Assembly (NCBI GenBank): GCA_002633025.1
Contig: NMRB01001708.1
Coordinates: 1-64,000, forward strand
DNA length: 64,000 bases
Source: Notospermus geniculatus
Lineage: Eukaryota > Nemertea > Pilidiophora > Heteronemertea > Lineidae
Direction: 5' to 3'
Part shown: positions 12,001-23,000 of the stretch, in pieces
Layout of the letters: each line of letters starts with the position of its first letter
How positions within the stretch are numbered: the first letter of the stretch is position 1
Program-made: the position numbers and the translations under genes
The notes under the pieces: model-generated
What the model was told of the DNA's origin: nothing
What the model saw: only the letters and a program-made list of their open reading frames with translations
The model's database searches: none

Positions 12001-15000
12001 CTAATCGGTCTCGGTGTCTGTTCTTCCAGATATGGATGTCGGCCAGCTACAATCCAGCCACCTATACTCCAGTCACGATGCAGTTGCCATCTTGGCAAGA
12101 AGTCTGTGCCACCTGGTGGAGACCCGCGTCAACATGACTCGCGATCTCCTCATCCTACAGACCATACTCGTGGAGATCAGCGTCGGGGAACAGGCGGGAT
12201 TATCTCTTGATATGTTGGAGAAGATATCGTCAGATCTGATTCCACGGACGACAAGGTTACTACAAGCCTATCACAGCGTGCATTGGATGATCACTTTACC
12301 TGCTACTCCAGTCCAGAACAGTACTTTGTAAGTCAGAACAATTATTCAACCATCAGCCTACTCATTCACTTCTAATTGAACCATCTTTTTTGAAGATGGG
12401 GATTTGGCCTAGTGGTTAAGGCGTGCTGCCCCTTAGTGCTGGCGATTGACGCCTCATGCGAGGGTCCGTGGGTTCAAATCTGGTAGGAAGCAATGTCTTT
12501 CACCTTAGAAACCCGATTTCTATTTCATATTCATTCTCTTTTAATGATGGACATATACGTAGTTTGATTTCCTGTCCATCTCCATTGATCTATTTCTCTC
12601 TTCAATCCATTCCTGCTGCCATGAAATTGAAAGTGTGTTCTTCGTGTTCATCATTTCAGGGAGGCAAGTCTACGTCAACTTGCAGCTCTAGATCTGTCCG
12701 AGTCATCTGCCGCTTCTACACAATTAATTGGTAAGTAACTACGTCTGATTTACGCCCTTCACATACTTGCCACCCCTCTCCCAGTTCCCAGCCCTTCTTA
12801 CATCTGGTTATACTGTAACTTTATGCTACTTGTAGCTTCAGATTCATCCTCTGTACTTTAAAACGCTCCAGAACAGGGGAGTGTTGTACCTTGTTCATCT
12901 GTGTGTGTATTAACTGGCCTCCTCCTTGTTTTCTTGTCCTGTAAGATCCCTCTACATCATTGCTTCAGGGTCCAAGAATCTTACCCTGCTGGAGTTATTC
13001 CTTCATGGCATTGGGGGGAGCCAGACCCGCTACCTGCTGGCGAACACAGAGTTACTTGAAGAGGAAAGGACGGCATTTTGGACTGTTACTCTGCAGTTAC
13101 TGTATCCTTTGAAACCTATAGAATGATCTCGTGAAATGTGACCTGCTCCAGAAAAAGTGGGCACATGTCGCAGGTGATCATCATTGGTCATCAGTTGACT
13201 CAATTATTATCACTGCTGTCCACTAGCGTTGTCAACCTGCAGAGACATGCATTTCAGCTGTTGTGTTGTAAGGCTGTTAACCGTTTCCTCGGTGGCGACA
13301 TGCACCTACCGGTACTTCTGCCAGATCTGGTCACAAATCTCAAAGGGTCCTTATGAAATATGAAACTACTGCATAACATTCCATGTGTAGCGACCCTCCC
13401 TTGATACACACAGATTCTGGGTGATTCCTTGCCCAGGGGCATCAGCTAGAACAATGATAACCAGTCCAGGTTCACGAGTTGCAATTCGAGGGATGGCTTA
13501 GGATTTATGTTCTTGTAAACAATGCAAGTACCGGTACCACTGCGATGATGCCTTAACGTATTCCAGATGGCCGCTGAACGGATCGTTTCTGTTCCCAGAA
13601 TTCCTGATGGAGAAATGTCAATACCTTCAACTTCAGGAATACGTCCGTCTGCTCTCTGGCTGGTGTGAGCTCAATCAGTCATCTCGGATGTTTCTACTAG
13701 GACACTGCTACCTTAATACCTGGTAAATATGTCAGTCCATCTCTGCAGTCCGAGCAGAAGAATGATGTTGAGCAGCCAGCATGATTCACTCTTACGAATA
13801 GACCATCAGAAGCATTTGCTGTGTTGGTGGATAAGGAATGAAGTATGAAGTGTTATCCTAATGACTGAGTAAATCAATGTCATTTATACTGATGTTTGTG
13901 ACATGATTTGTTTGGAATCATTTTATGGACTGTTTGTCCCTTTTATTTCAGTGAACCCTACAAGGCCGTTGACTGCCTGTTAGAAGCGTCTCATAACGTG
14001 TCAGATGAGGTGTTCCTCTCAGAAAGACTGCTGCAGGTTCCACAACAAGATGAAATGGAGAACAGCAAGATGACAATCTTATATTACCTCAAGGTGATTA
14101 GTTCCACCCACTTCACTTTCTGATTTCTGTGGCTACATAATCCTTTAGAAGCAGAAATGTGGCAGTTAGATTGGAACTAATCTTACCTGTCTTGTTCTTT
14201 TAGGTGATCAAGTTATTTGAACAGTTTGATTATCCTGACATCGTCATTGCCCTGGCAACAGCAGCAATCAGCATGGCAGATGACAATGACCCTAATCTGG
14301 TAAGATTTGTGGATTTACAGAAGTCTTCTCAAAGAATTTGGGAGTTTCCTGCCATTTGAGGCAGTGCAGTGCACTTCTCTGCGGCGTCGAATTCTGACAT
14401 CCTAGGACCGTTAACTGTGGTGGCCTCTAACGACAGAAAAGACTCTTGTTGGAGGCCACATGTACTGTGTTATTTTAGGATCATCAAAGCTTGAGTTGAG
14501 ATCTCGACTGAAAGATTTAACATACAGATCTGTGAAAGTTCAGTTCCGATGAGATAAACTGTTGTCATTTCCTTCCAGCCAACACTGTGGTCAAAGAAAT
14601 TCAAACAGCATTTAGAACTCGGTCATAACGAGGAGGCCTACTCTGCCATGATCAGTAACCCAGACCCCAGCAGAAGGAAGGACTGTCTGAGACAATTCTT
14701 GGTCGTTCTGTGTGAGAGGAAACAGTTACATGCTCTTGTTGAGTTCCCATACATTGATATGTATGATGATGTAAGTAGCTGACCTCACTCCGCTTCATGA
14801 GATTTTTGTAAGGAAACAAGGGATTTTTGTAAGGGAACAGCTGCAAGGAAACAATTTGCATGTGCTGACTCGCAAGAGAAAAGTGTCGATGCAATTGATT
14901 TATCGACCGAGAAATGGGTACCAGTAGTCCTGGTCCCATGAACGCACATCGTGTACATGTGGTGAACATGTGGGTGAACCGATGGGTGTACATTTACTCC

Positions 15001-18000
15001 AACAATCCTGTTCATTTGTTGGCTATCATCTTTCAGGTTGTTAGCATCATGGAATCACGTGCGAGATCAGTCGACCTGTCAACTCACAATTATTACAATT
15101 TACTCTATGCATTCCATACATTCAGAGGCAATTACAGGAAAGGTATGTGTCTGTCGGCGTAGAACAGGCGGCTGAAGTAAATTTCAGCCTGACTGTCCCC
15201 TCTGCCCGCTTGGTATCGTACTCTATGTAAATTTCCATCAATCCTGTTCACATCTTAAGTGTATACCTGGTCTCTACCTCTGAACACAGAGACGTGTCTT
15301 GGCTAGTCCTGTGTTGTATTCCAATACTTCTCTTGTAGTAAAATGACACGACCGCTACTCTCACTAAATGTTGTTGTCTGGTGTTTTTCAGCTGGTAGTG
15401 TGATGTACGAATACGGCATGAGACTAGGCCAGGAGGTACAAGGACTGAAAGGTCTCCAGAGGCAGGCCAAGTGCTACTTGGCTGCTATGAATGCCCTACA
15501 GTTAGTCGACCCGAAATATGCGTGGATTGTCATGCCTTCTATTGTCTCAACTGATGTGGTAAGCTCTAACCGTCATTTCCTTGTCTGCTCATGCTTCAGA
15601 GAAGAGGTGTGTTCAAATCTTTATGGAGTGGAGGACAAAGCCAAGACCTATAGACAAATCCCAAATTCCCAGATCTGCGCACTTCCGCCGAAATCACAAC
15701 CACAACCTCACCTGAAACCAGCTGACGTGACGCAATCCTTGATTCAGCAATGGTCGACTCTGACGCAACGTTGTCGAAGTCACTGTCATGGGGTTCTCTG
15801 CGTCCCGTCATTCAGTTTCAGACCGAGGTTGTGTTTGTGATTTCGGCGGAAATGCGCAGATCTTTCTCGTTTACGTCAATTTGGGATATGTCTATTTGCC
15901 CTAAGATCGTTGTCTCTTTCAGACTGAGAACCAAGATGGTGGGAGATCACCCAAAAGAAACTCTGATGGTGAAGAAGTCACTGCAGGGAAGAAGCCCAGT
16001 ATGAGAGTATTGGAACTCAGCGATTTAGAGAAGGAATACCTGCTGATTCATGCACGTTTGAAACTCTTGAAGAAAGAGTGTCGACCGTCACATACTACAG
16101 GTAAAGCTTGTCAGTAAGGCGGAAGATACTGTCCTTGGCTTTGTCTGTCCTGGCTCAGAATTCGGCTTTTGTCTGCCAGTGGGATGTTGGAACTGAGAAT
16201 AAGGTCCCGTCTTATCTGATTCAGTTGAGTGTGTGTACATGTATGATAACATGGGTCAAAGTTCTCCATAAGAATGCTCTTTACCGTAAATGGTTGTTTA
16301 TTTCAGGCCCCACCCCCTCTGCTGATGAAATGGCCGCCCTGCTCACCTCCGCTGGACTCTTCGACCATGCAGTCGTCATCTGCCTGGAGTTCAGACTCTC
16401 CTTATCAGTGGTATTTGAAGGCCTGGCGTCGCGGTGTATCTGGTTGGCTCAGGGGAGTAACCATCATATGATGGGGGATAACGATTATACATTGTCTGCG
16501 TGGGACTGGCTCGGAGACAATGAACTCGGATCTCGGCACAGCACTAAAGAGGCCAAGTAAGTAGTTTCATCAGATGTGACCGGTCACAGCAAAGCCAGCT
16601 CTTAGCTGGCAGTTTGAAACCAAATGTTTGTCATAATTATGTTCAGTATGATTGCATGTAGACAACTCGAGATGTGTCCACGTATATGTAGACAACTGTA
16701 CAGGCATGAAAATCACCCATGGAACTACATGTCGGTCGATATTGGAGAACTGTATACCGGTAATGTCTATTTCAGTGCCCCTGATGAAGCGTGGCGTCTC
16801 CTCCATCAGTTCCTTAAGAAGTATGAAGAAAAAGGCAAATCCATTTACCACAGATGTGTTTGTAAAAAGCTTTTCTCTCAGGGATTCAGCCTGCCCAGTT
16901 GGTTGTCTGCATCTTACAAGGTAAATGTTGAACTTCATTCATCCTTTAACTTCAGAATTTGTCATCTGCCTGTCATGTTACCTTCTAGTTTTGTTTCATC
17001 AATTCTTGTACGTGTAGTAATCTCAGAGTTTACATGTACAATGTGGATGTAGCTTGTGTTCCACCAACTAAATAACAACTGGTAATGAGGAATCCGTGAC
17101 GTGGCGCTGACGAACAACTCAGTTAAAACTATGACGTTGAAAGTCAAGCCAAGGTTATTTGCCATTTAATTCTGAAACTACACCCTACTTCTAGCCCTAA
17201 TATACCTGAAGTAGTCCATTGAATTTCGAATTTTACATGTTCATCATCAAGTATAGGACTGACTCAATGTATCTGAATGTTTTCAAACGAAAGTTCAAGG
17301 TGGAACATGTTGAATTTCATCGATAAAGTTGACTATTTTAGTGTAAACAACAGACCAAAGAGCAATGTCATTGATTCTGAATGACGTATCGCACATAACG
17401 TCACGGACGATGCTCGACGTTGGTGACTTTTCAACGTCGCAACACATGTGCTTTTGTGTTAAAACTGAGTTGTTCTCCAGCGCCTCCTTTGGGCACGCCG
17501 GTTCCCCATTGGTACAAGTGCTGGTTTCAGAATGTCTTCGTCCTGTGTCCACTGTTGTTTAGTTTTAGCACGTTTCCTTTCTTGCCACAGGAGGTGAACC
17601 TACCTGAACTAGTCCAGCTCCAGCTCGACCACAACCACCTTGAAGATGCATACAATGCCATTGTAGAATACATCGATGCTGTTCTTGGTAAAGGAAAAGA
17701 ATACTTTGGACTCGAGGTACGTTCACTCACAACTGATCCTTCTCGATTACCTTAGATGAGACCCTGAAAGCTTCCTTCTGGCTTTCATTTCGTCCTGTAG
17801 CAGATCACTTCTCCAAATGTGACCCAGCACAACAAAATGAGTCGGAAGTCGCACAGAAGAAGACTGAAGATGAAACCAGACAACAACTACAGAAATTGAC
17901 AAAGTCAAATTTCACAATGGGCAGACAATCCTGAAATCATCGAACCGTTGGTGTCACCTTGGACATGTTGGGTCTTCTGTGCGCATTCCGACTCATTTTG

Positions 18001-18452
18001 CTGTGGCTGGTCACAAATGGGTGTACGTTGTTCTGTTAATTATAATGCCCTATTCGACACTCATGATTAGATATCCAAAAATACGACACCCATCTGCAGA
18101 TCTGCATGTCTTTCAGTATCTAGTCATTGTGACATCTCCACCCGTCATGTCTGTTAACAAAACTCAAATAAAATGTGGGTATCCAACAGAGCACAAAAAA
18201 CGACACACACAATGATAGTAAACAATACATGTAGTCGTCTCTGATTTTCGACCCCAACCGGGGTCTTCCTCAGGCAGTTTCTAGCAGAGTTTTTCTATTA
18301 CTGTAAATAAAATGTGGGGATAGCTTTCATGCTTTGTTTCTTGTCTCCAGACGTCGCTTCATTACGCTGCTCCAAGTGTTTGGATGCTGTATACATCAAT
18401 AGACCAGCTCCTGTTGGCATTGAAGGAATCCAAGACAGTCACATACACTGAT
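6080..18452 (+). CDS. NUP160: Nuclear pore protein Nup160 (last exon missing)
   Basis: Scaffold nucleoporin of the Nup107-160 (Y) complex, on both faces of the nuclear pore and needed for pore assembly and mRNA export. Exons: 6080-6164, 7313-7424, 7623-7836, 8103-8325, 8440-8518, 8741-8855, 9082-9258, 9653-9727, 9908-10005, 10206-10365, 10472-10672, 11025-11199, 11347-11518, 11693-11835, 12030-12327, 12660-12730, 12969-13101, 13567-13722, 13952-14093, 14204-14299, 14579-14770, 15037-15142, 15392-15558, 15923-16100, 16307-16556, 16776-16920, 17591-17716, 18351-18452. They sum to 4191 nt (1397 codons) with no phase break; the human protein is about 1436. Recognisable blocks include PESAGGF near the N-terminus, KDHKIRMWS in the propeller, FLMEKCQYLQLQEYVRLL, ESRARSVDLSTHNYYNLLYA and EYIDAVLGKGKEYFG. 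The N-terminal half is the beta-propeller, the rest the helical domain. ATG 6080 has a fair context (AAAGATGG). The final ~30-40 codons are not found before the gap at 19093. Confidence 0.97.
6541..6830 (+). repeat. tRNA-derived SINE in NUP160 intron 1
   Basis: It begins with a tRNA-like head: A-box region TGGTCAAGTGGTTAGCACG and B-box-like GAGTTTGACTC, with GCCCGG/CCGGGC able to pair. A body follows that reads GGGACTCATGG, CCCTTGTACC, GGGCAAGTAAAAGACCCC, as in invertebrate SINE bodies. The promoter boxes are degenerate, so it is not a functional tRNA gene. Confidence 0.6.
9357..9563. mobile_element. Mariner-type MITE in a NUP160 intron
   Basis: Fold-back element with ends CTGTAAACCGTGA and TCACGGTTTACAG, flanked on both sides by TA. 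The interior repeats TTCGCG/CGCGAA words on both arms. TA duplications and CTGT/ACAG-like termini fit Tc1/mariner-derived MITEs. It lies between exons 7 and 8 of NUP160. Confidence 0.75.
10713..10955 (+). mobile_element. MITE family A, copy 2
   Basis: Same palindromic element as 268-519, same orientation, in the NUP160 intron between 10672 and 11025. Arms AGACCATTCTCAAATTGACA and its near-complement GCAAATTCGAGAATGATCT. Confidence 0.75.
12398..12490 (+). repeat. tRNA-like sequence (SINE head)
   Basis: Contains an A-box-like TGGCCTAGTGGTTAAGGCG and a B-box GGTTCAAATCT, in a NUP160 intron. The acceptor ends do not pair and the spacing is long, so this is a tRNA-derived repeat rather than a tRNA gene. 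Confidence 0.4.
15651..15894 (-). mobile_element. MITE family A, copy 3 (reversed)
   Basis: Reverse-orientation copy of the 268-519 element, between NUP160 exons ending 15558 and starting 15923. It retains AGATCTGCGCACTTCCGCC and its complement on the other arm. Confidence 0.75.
17800..18300. repeat. Fold-back plus possible Penelope-like end in a NUP160 intron
   Basis: CAAAATGAGTCGGAAGTCGC near 17834 is matched in reverse by GCGCATTCCGACTCATTTTG near 17980, making a ~230-bp palindrome. Downstream, TTTTCGACCCCAACCGGGGT near 18245 resembles a word common at ends of Penelope-like elements. The second identification is weak. Confidence 0.4.
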
Positions 18453-18488
18453 GTAAGTAGAAACATCTCGACTCAAAATCTCAGACAA

Positions 18489-18727
18489 TAGACGATTCTC
18501 AAATTTGCAGATCTGCACACCAAAATCTCAACCAGAACCTCGATCTGAAACCAGCTGACGTGACACAATCCATGATTCAGCAATGGACGAGTCAGATGCA
18601 ACGTCGTCGAAGTCACTGTCGTGGGATTGTCTGCATCACGTCATTTAGTTTCAGATCGAGGCTATGGTTGAGATTTCGGCGGAAGTACGCAGATCTTTGT
18701 CATATATGTCAATTTGAGAACAGTCTA
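18489..18727 (-). mobile_element. MITE family A, copy 4 (reversed)
   Basis: Same family as 268-519, reversed, beginning 37 bp after the last visible NUP160 exon. One arm is shortened near its tip. Confidence 0.72.
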
Positions 18728-19092
18728 TATCTGTAGAAGTGCATTGAGTAATAACCAAGCAGTAGTGACAGAGAACTCTGGTATCCAGAAATGCCAAGAT
18801 CAATCGTTGTACAGCCATGCTCATTGGTGAAAGCTGCCAAGTGTTAAAGATCTGATAGGGCCGTATTTACGAAGCGCAATTAGGCCAACACGCGTGTAAA
18901 TTCATAGTTATTCATGGTAAGGGCCTAGAAAACCATTGTGTTGCTACCTTGTACGCTGCTTGATCGGCAGCGTTTGCCCGCAGGATAACCACACGCGGTT
19001 AACATTCCTGCGTTTACGTGCAGGAGGATCGAAGAAAAGAGTTGAATGACGCTAAACAAGGCCTGTAGGTTGTTCAAATTTTTCTTTGTCCT

Positions 19093-19340
19093 NNNNNNNN
19101 NNNNNNNNNNNNNNNNNNNNNNNNNNNNNNNNNNNNNNNNNNNNNNNNNNNNNNNNNNNNNNNNNNNNNNNNNNNNNNNNNNNNNNNNNNNNNNNNNNNN
19201 NNNNNNNNNNNNNNNNNNNNNNNNNNNNNNNNNNNNNNNNNNNNNNNNNNNNNNNNNNNNNNNNNNNNNNNNNNNNNNNNNNNNNNNNNNNNNNNNNNNN
19301 NNNNNNNNNNNNNNNNNNNNNNNNNNNNNNNNNNNNNNNN
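19093..19340. other. Scaffold gap (248 N)
   Basis: Unknown bases. The missing last NUP160 exon (plus strand) and the missing 3' exons of the dioxygenase gene (minus strand) would be expected in or near this gap. Confidence 0.95.
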
Positions 19341-19628
19341 TAAGGCTAGGGATACACTGAACGCGATTTACCCATCGCGCGCGATTTTCGCACGAATCTC
19401 TTTTGTTTCGGAGGCATTGCGGCATGAAACAACAAAGAAACAACGCGCGCGATGGGTAAATCGCGTTCAGTGTATCCCTAGCCTAAGCCTAGGGATACAC
19501 TGAACGCGATTTACCCCATCGCGCGCGATTTTCGCACGAATCTCTTTGTTTCGGAGGCATTGCGGCATGAAATAACAAAGAAACAACGCGCGCGATTGGT
19601 AAATCGTGTTCAGTGTATCCCTAGCCTA
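19341..19628. mobile_element. Two tandem copies of palindromic MITE family B
   Basis: Units 19341-19486 and 19487-19628 are each near-perfect palindromes: GGCTAGGGATACACTGAACG at one end, CGTTCAGTGTATCCCTAGCC at the other, with a CG-rich CGCGCGCGAT core. The units are joined head to tail with almost no spacer. A third terminus of the same family occurs at 19970-20006. Confidence 0.75.
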
Positions 19629-19924
19629 AAGGTCCTTGCACACCAAAAACGCGCGCTGAACGCCGCGGTTTCCGCCCACATACATGGTCACACCTCCAGC
19701 GTAAAACGCTGCGGGAGGCGTGCATTTTTCGGGGCAAGCACACTGGATAACTACAAAAGATATTTCGGGGGGCGACGCGTCGGCGAGCGCGTGTAATTTT
19801 TTGCCGCGCGTCTTTGGTATGACCCATTTATTGAAAATCCATTGAACTTATTTTCCCGGCGGTGAACGCGCGTCGTTTTTCGCCGTCGCAGCCGGCGGCG
19901 CGGTTTTGGTGTGAAGGGGCCTTT
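19629..19924. mobile_element. CG-rich fold-back element (family C)
   Basis: Imperfect terminal repeats AAGGTCCTTGCACACCAAAA and TTTTGGTGTGAAGGGGCC around a very CpG-rich interior. It sits between family B copies, so it appears to have inserted beside or into one. Confidence 0.6.
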
Positions 19925-20007
19925 TGTTTGCGTGCAGTTCCCCGGAAAATATCAAAAAAATTGCCACGCGCGTCAACGCATCGCGTTCGGTGTATCCCTA
20001 GCCTTAC

Positions 20008-23000
20008 CGTTTGCCAGTCCGAATAAGGATGCACCGGATTCGGGTTGTTCTTGTCCGTTGCGCATCGGTGATATTGTATGCCGAGCCTGTTGAATTTCTG
20101 AAGCACGACCGGGTCCAGTGTATTAAGTACTTCTCGCATGTCTGTCAGGCCATTTTCTCCACCAGTTCCTGGGGCTGGGGCGACTTCCGCGAAACAAAAA
20201 AACTGTGGACAGAAGGAATAACACGAAATAGAAATCGGGTTTCTAGAAATCGGAAGGAGGTATACACGCTTCCTATAATTGTGCTGCCGACTTTTAATAT
20301 TTCGAATCAACAGGAAGTGACGTAAATGGAGGATTTGCTGCTGCTGATCACGATCACTGACGCAGGCCTAGGCCTTCATAAACGACCTACCCAGCCGTGT
20401 AGGCCTACATAGTAGGCCTAGGCCTAGCCTGCACATCTCATGCCTACAATTCGTCCCGGCCTTCATTCATTAGGCCTAGCACGCGCTAGCCTACTCTGGC
20501 AACCTCAGCCGAGAGCCTAAGTTACCTTGGTTACATGTGCACTCATGCACTGGCTTTGCAGTGCTTCATGCAATGCATGCCAAACGAGTGATGACGGTGA
20601 CATGACGTCGACGAATTCCGCTCTGTATTCATCAAAGAAATGAAACAACACCCTCAATTTAAGAGTCATTGAATTGCATGTCAGTACTTGTTTACAACCA
20701 TAATGTGAACATTGATCTAAAAACCTAGGCCTACCAAGAAACTGCATCCAAATCAGTGAGCCGTGTGAAAGTGAAATTCCATGTTTGCATGGTGGTCATG
20801 GCAGCCTCCTCCATTTACGTCACTTCCTCTTGTTTTTTAGGAAGCGTGTATAGAGATTGCAAACCTTCGTCCACAATAGGTCCGACGACGGTAAAGCGGC
20901 GAATCCACTGACGCGATTTTGGCTTGAGACGGGGTTGCGATTAATTGCGATCACCTTATATGGCAATCGGAAGTCCATACAAGGTTCACGTAGTGGCGTT
21001 AATGTCGAAAACATTGCAGTTGAGGGGCATGGGTCACTTCATGTACCATTTTAGAAATTCTGAAACACCAATACCTAGAGAGTTCATTGGTTTGCCACCA
21101 GAGAATGGCACTGCTAGAAGAATCCAGGTAGTGCTATATCCAGGAGGTGATTACACTCGACGTTTATATCTTGCCAGCATCGTTCATCCACGTGGTCATG
21201 ACCGACTCATTATTCACAGGGGCGGCAGGCTAGGCGTGTTGATTTTCAACAAGACCTTTCATTCATACCTTCTCTTAAAAAGCGGCTAGTTTATTGTAAC
21301 CTTCACCTCACGAAATGTATCATTTTACACAAAGAATATATTCGCTTGTGATGTTGATTGAAACCAAACAATCTGAAACCTCTACGCCTTACAATAATAG
21401 GCTCGTCGAGCCTGTGTTATTCTGCCATGTGCTGGATATCGCGAACGCACAGACCACAGCGAAGCCTTAGCATTATAGGCCAATAGAATGAGCTGCGCGT
21501 GCCCAGATGTGGGCTAGGCCAGCGTAATTTTGTCATCGCCGAGTTCACATGAACAGTTTTTCATGTTAAGCTTTTTTGGTAGGCAATGAACACATTTGGC
21601 AATGGCATCATTGCATAGTTACTACGTATAGCTATGCTCACAACAAAGTTGAAGTTGCTGACGCGCGCATACTAGAAGTAATGCCTGATTGAAATAAAAA
21701 CCTCCTTATTGGGTCCAGGCCACTAAGAATGTACGGTATAATGTCAGCTGGTTTAAAAGATTCTTTGTCAAGAAACGTTTGTGGGCCTGATAGAAAAATG
21801 CTTGTTTTATACCTTCGAAGACAACACCGTTTCAGTGACACGCCTGGATGTCCATAACACTACCACCAGCACTACGAGAGATTTTAGGAAATATTTGACA
21901 ATTTTTTCGCATTCTTATACAGAGTCCTGGCTAATTTATGGACATAATGCATTGCATCAAAGATGGCTGCGCCCACGGCGGGTTTTGTATACACTACAGG
22001 TTTCACTGTGCAGGGTCATAAACGCAACTTTCAGGTTAACTAATGAGTCTTTTGGCCCCAGAAGAAATACGAAGCAGCAAATGGATATCTACTTTTAACT
22101 TATTAAGGTTATTCACTAAAAGTTCATCTTTATCGAAAGTTATCCGATTTTATTGGTTTTCAATCTTCAACCTCACAATGAAAGTTTCCTGCGTGAGTGC
22201 TAAGCCCTGGTTAGGCTAACGTGAATAACCGCGCGGTCGAAGAGTGAATCGGGCAAAACCGGTATGAAAATAGTCACCACGTGAACCAGTAAGGTGATCA
22301 CAACCCCGTCTCAAGCCAAAATCGCCGCCGGGCGTCAGTGGATTTGCCGCTTAAGGTTGGGGGCTACCTATAGCTGAGCTCATTCCCTAGTGGCAATCCA
22401 CGGAACTGGCCTTTGTGCGACCAGTCATTCACATTCAGATTAAATCCGCTCACCCTGGTATACTGTTTTCGAAAACCAATCTTCAGTGTACGTGCCGACC
22501 CTAAATCTTTTGTGTCCACTGCGGGTATTGTTCAGCTCTGTCACTGGTGCTTTGGTCACAAGTGGCCGAACAGAGTTTACTCAAATGGCGCGAATTATGC
22601 AAATCTACATAACAAAGAAGTAACTGGCGAGTGGTATGGAATTTTTCAAATTTGCAAAACAAGTTTTCTCATTTGTGGACGCATATATTTGAAAAATTTC
22701 TTTTGGATGTTATTGCCATATGTGCATTCTAGGGCAACACGATCGCCTTTTTTGAATAGTTGGTCGGGAATATGAAATATTTCAAAAACTGTAAATAGAG
22801 CCCTTTTTTGGCATTAATTAGTTTATACCAATTAAACGGAAAGTACTTTCGTAAAAAACGGATCGTTACGCCCTACAGGCATCAGGCTTGTACCTTACAG
22901 ACTATGTGGGAAACTGATGTGTCGCATCCCAAGTCTGCAAAATTGTTTGCGAACTCAAATTTTGACAACCTGTTATAACTTAATTAACTCCATCGTAATT

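Noticed and set aside
13138-13356. Open plus-strand frame of 72 codons in a NUP160 intron
   Set aside because: It looks protein-like (LTQLLSLLSTSVV), but the neighbouring exons join without it and Nup160 has nothing corresponding. Probably chance or an old repeat.
18925-19443. Long frame spanning the first gap
   Set aside because: Most of it is unknown bases; the visible parts are MITE and unassigned sequence.
20945-21289. Plus-strand frame in the 1.46-kb TIR element
   Set aside because: No recognisable domain, lies within a non-autonomous-looking element, and no second exon could be supported.
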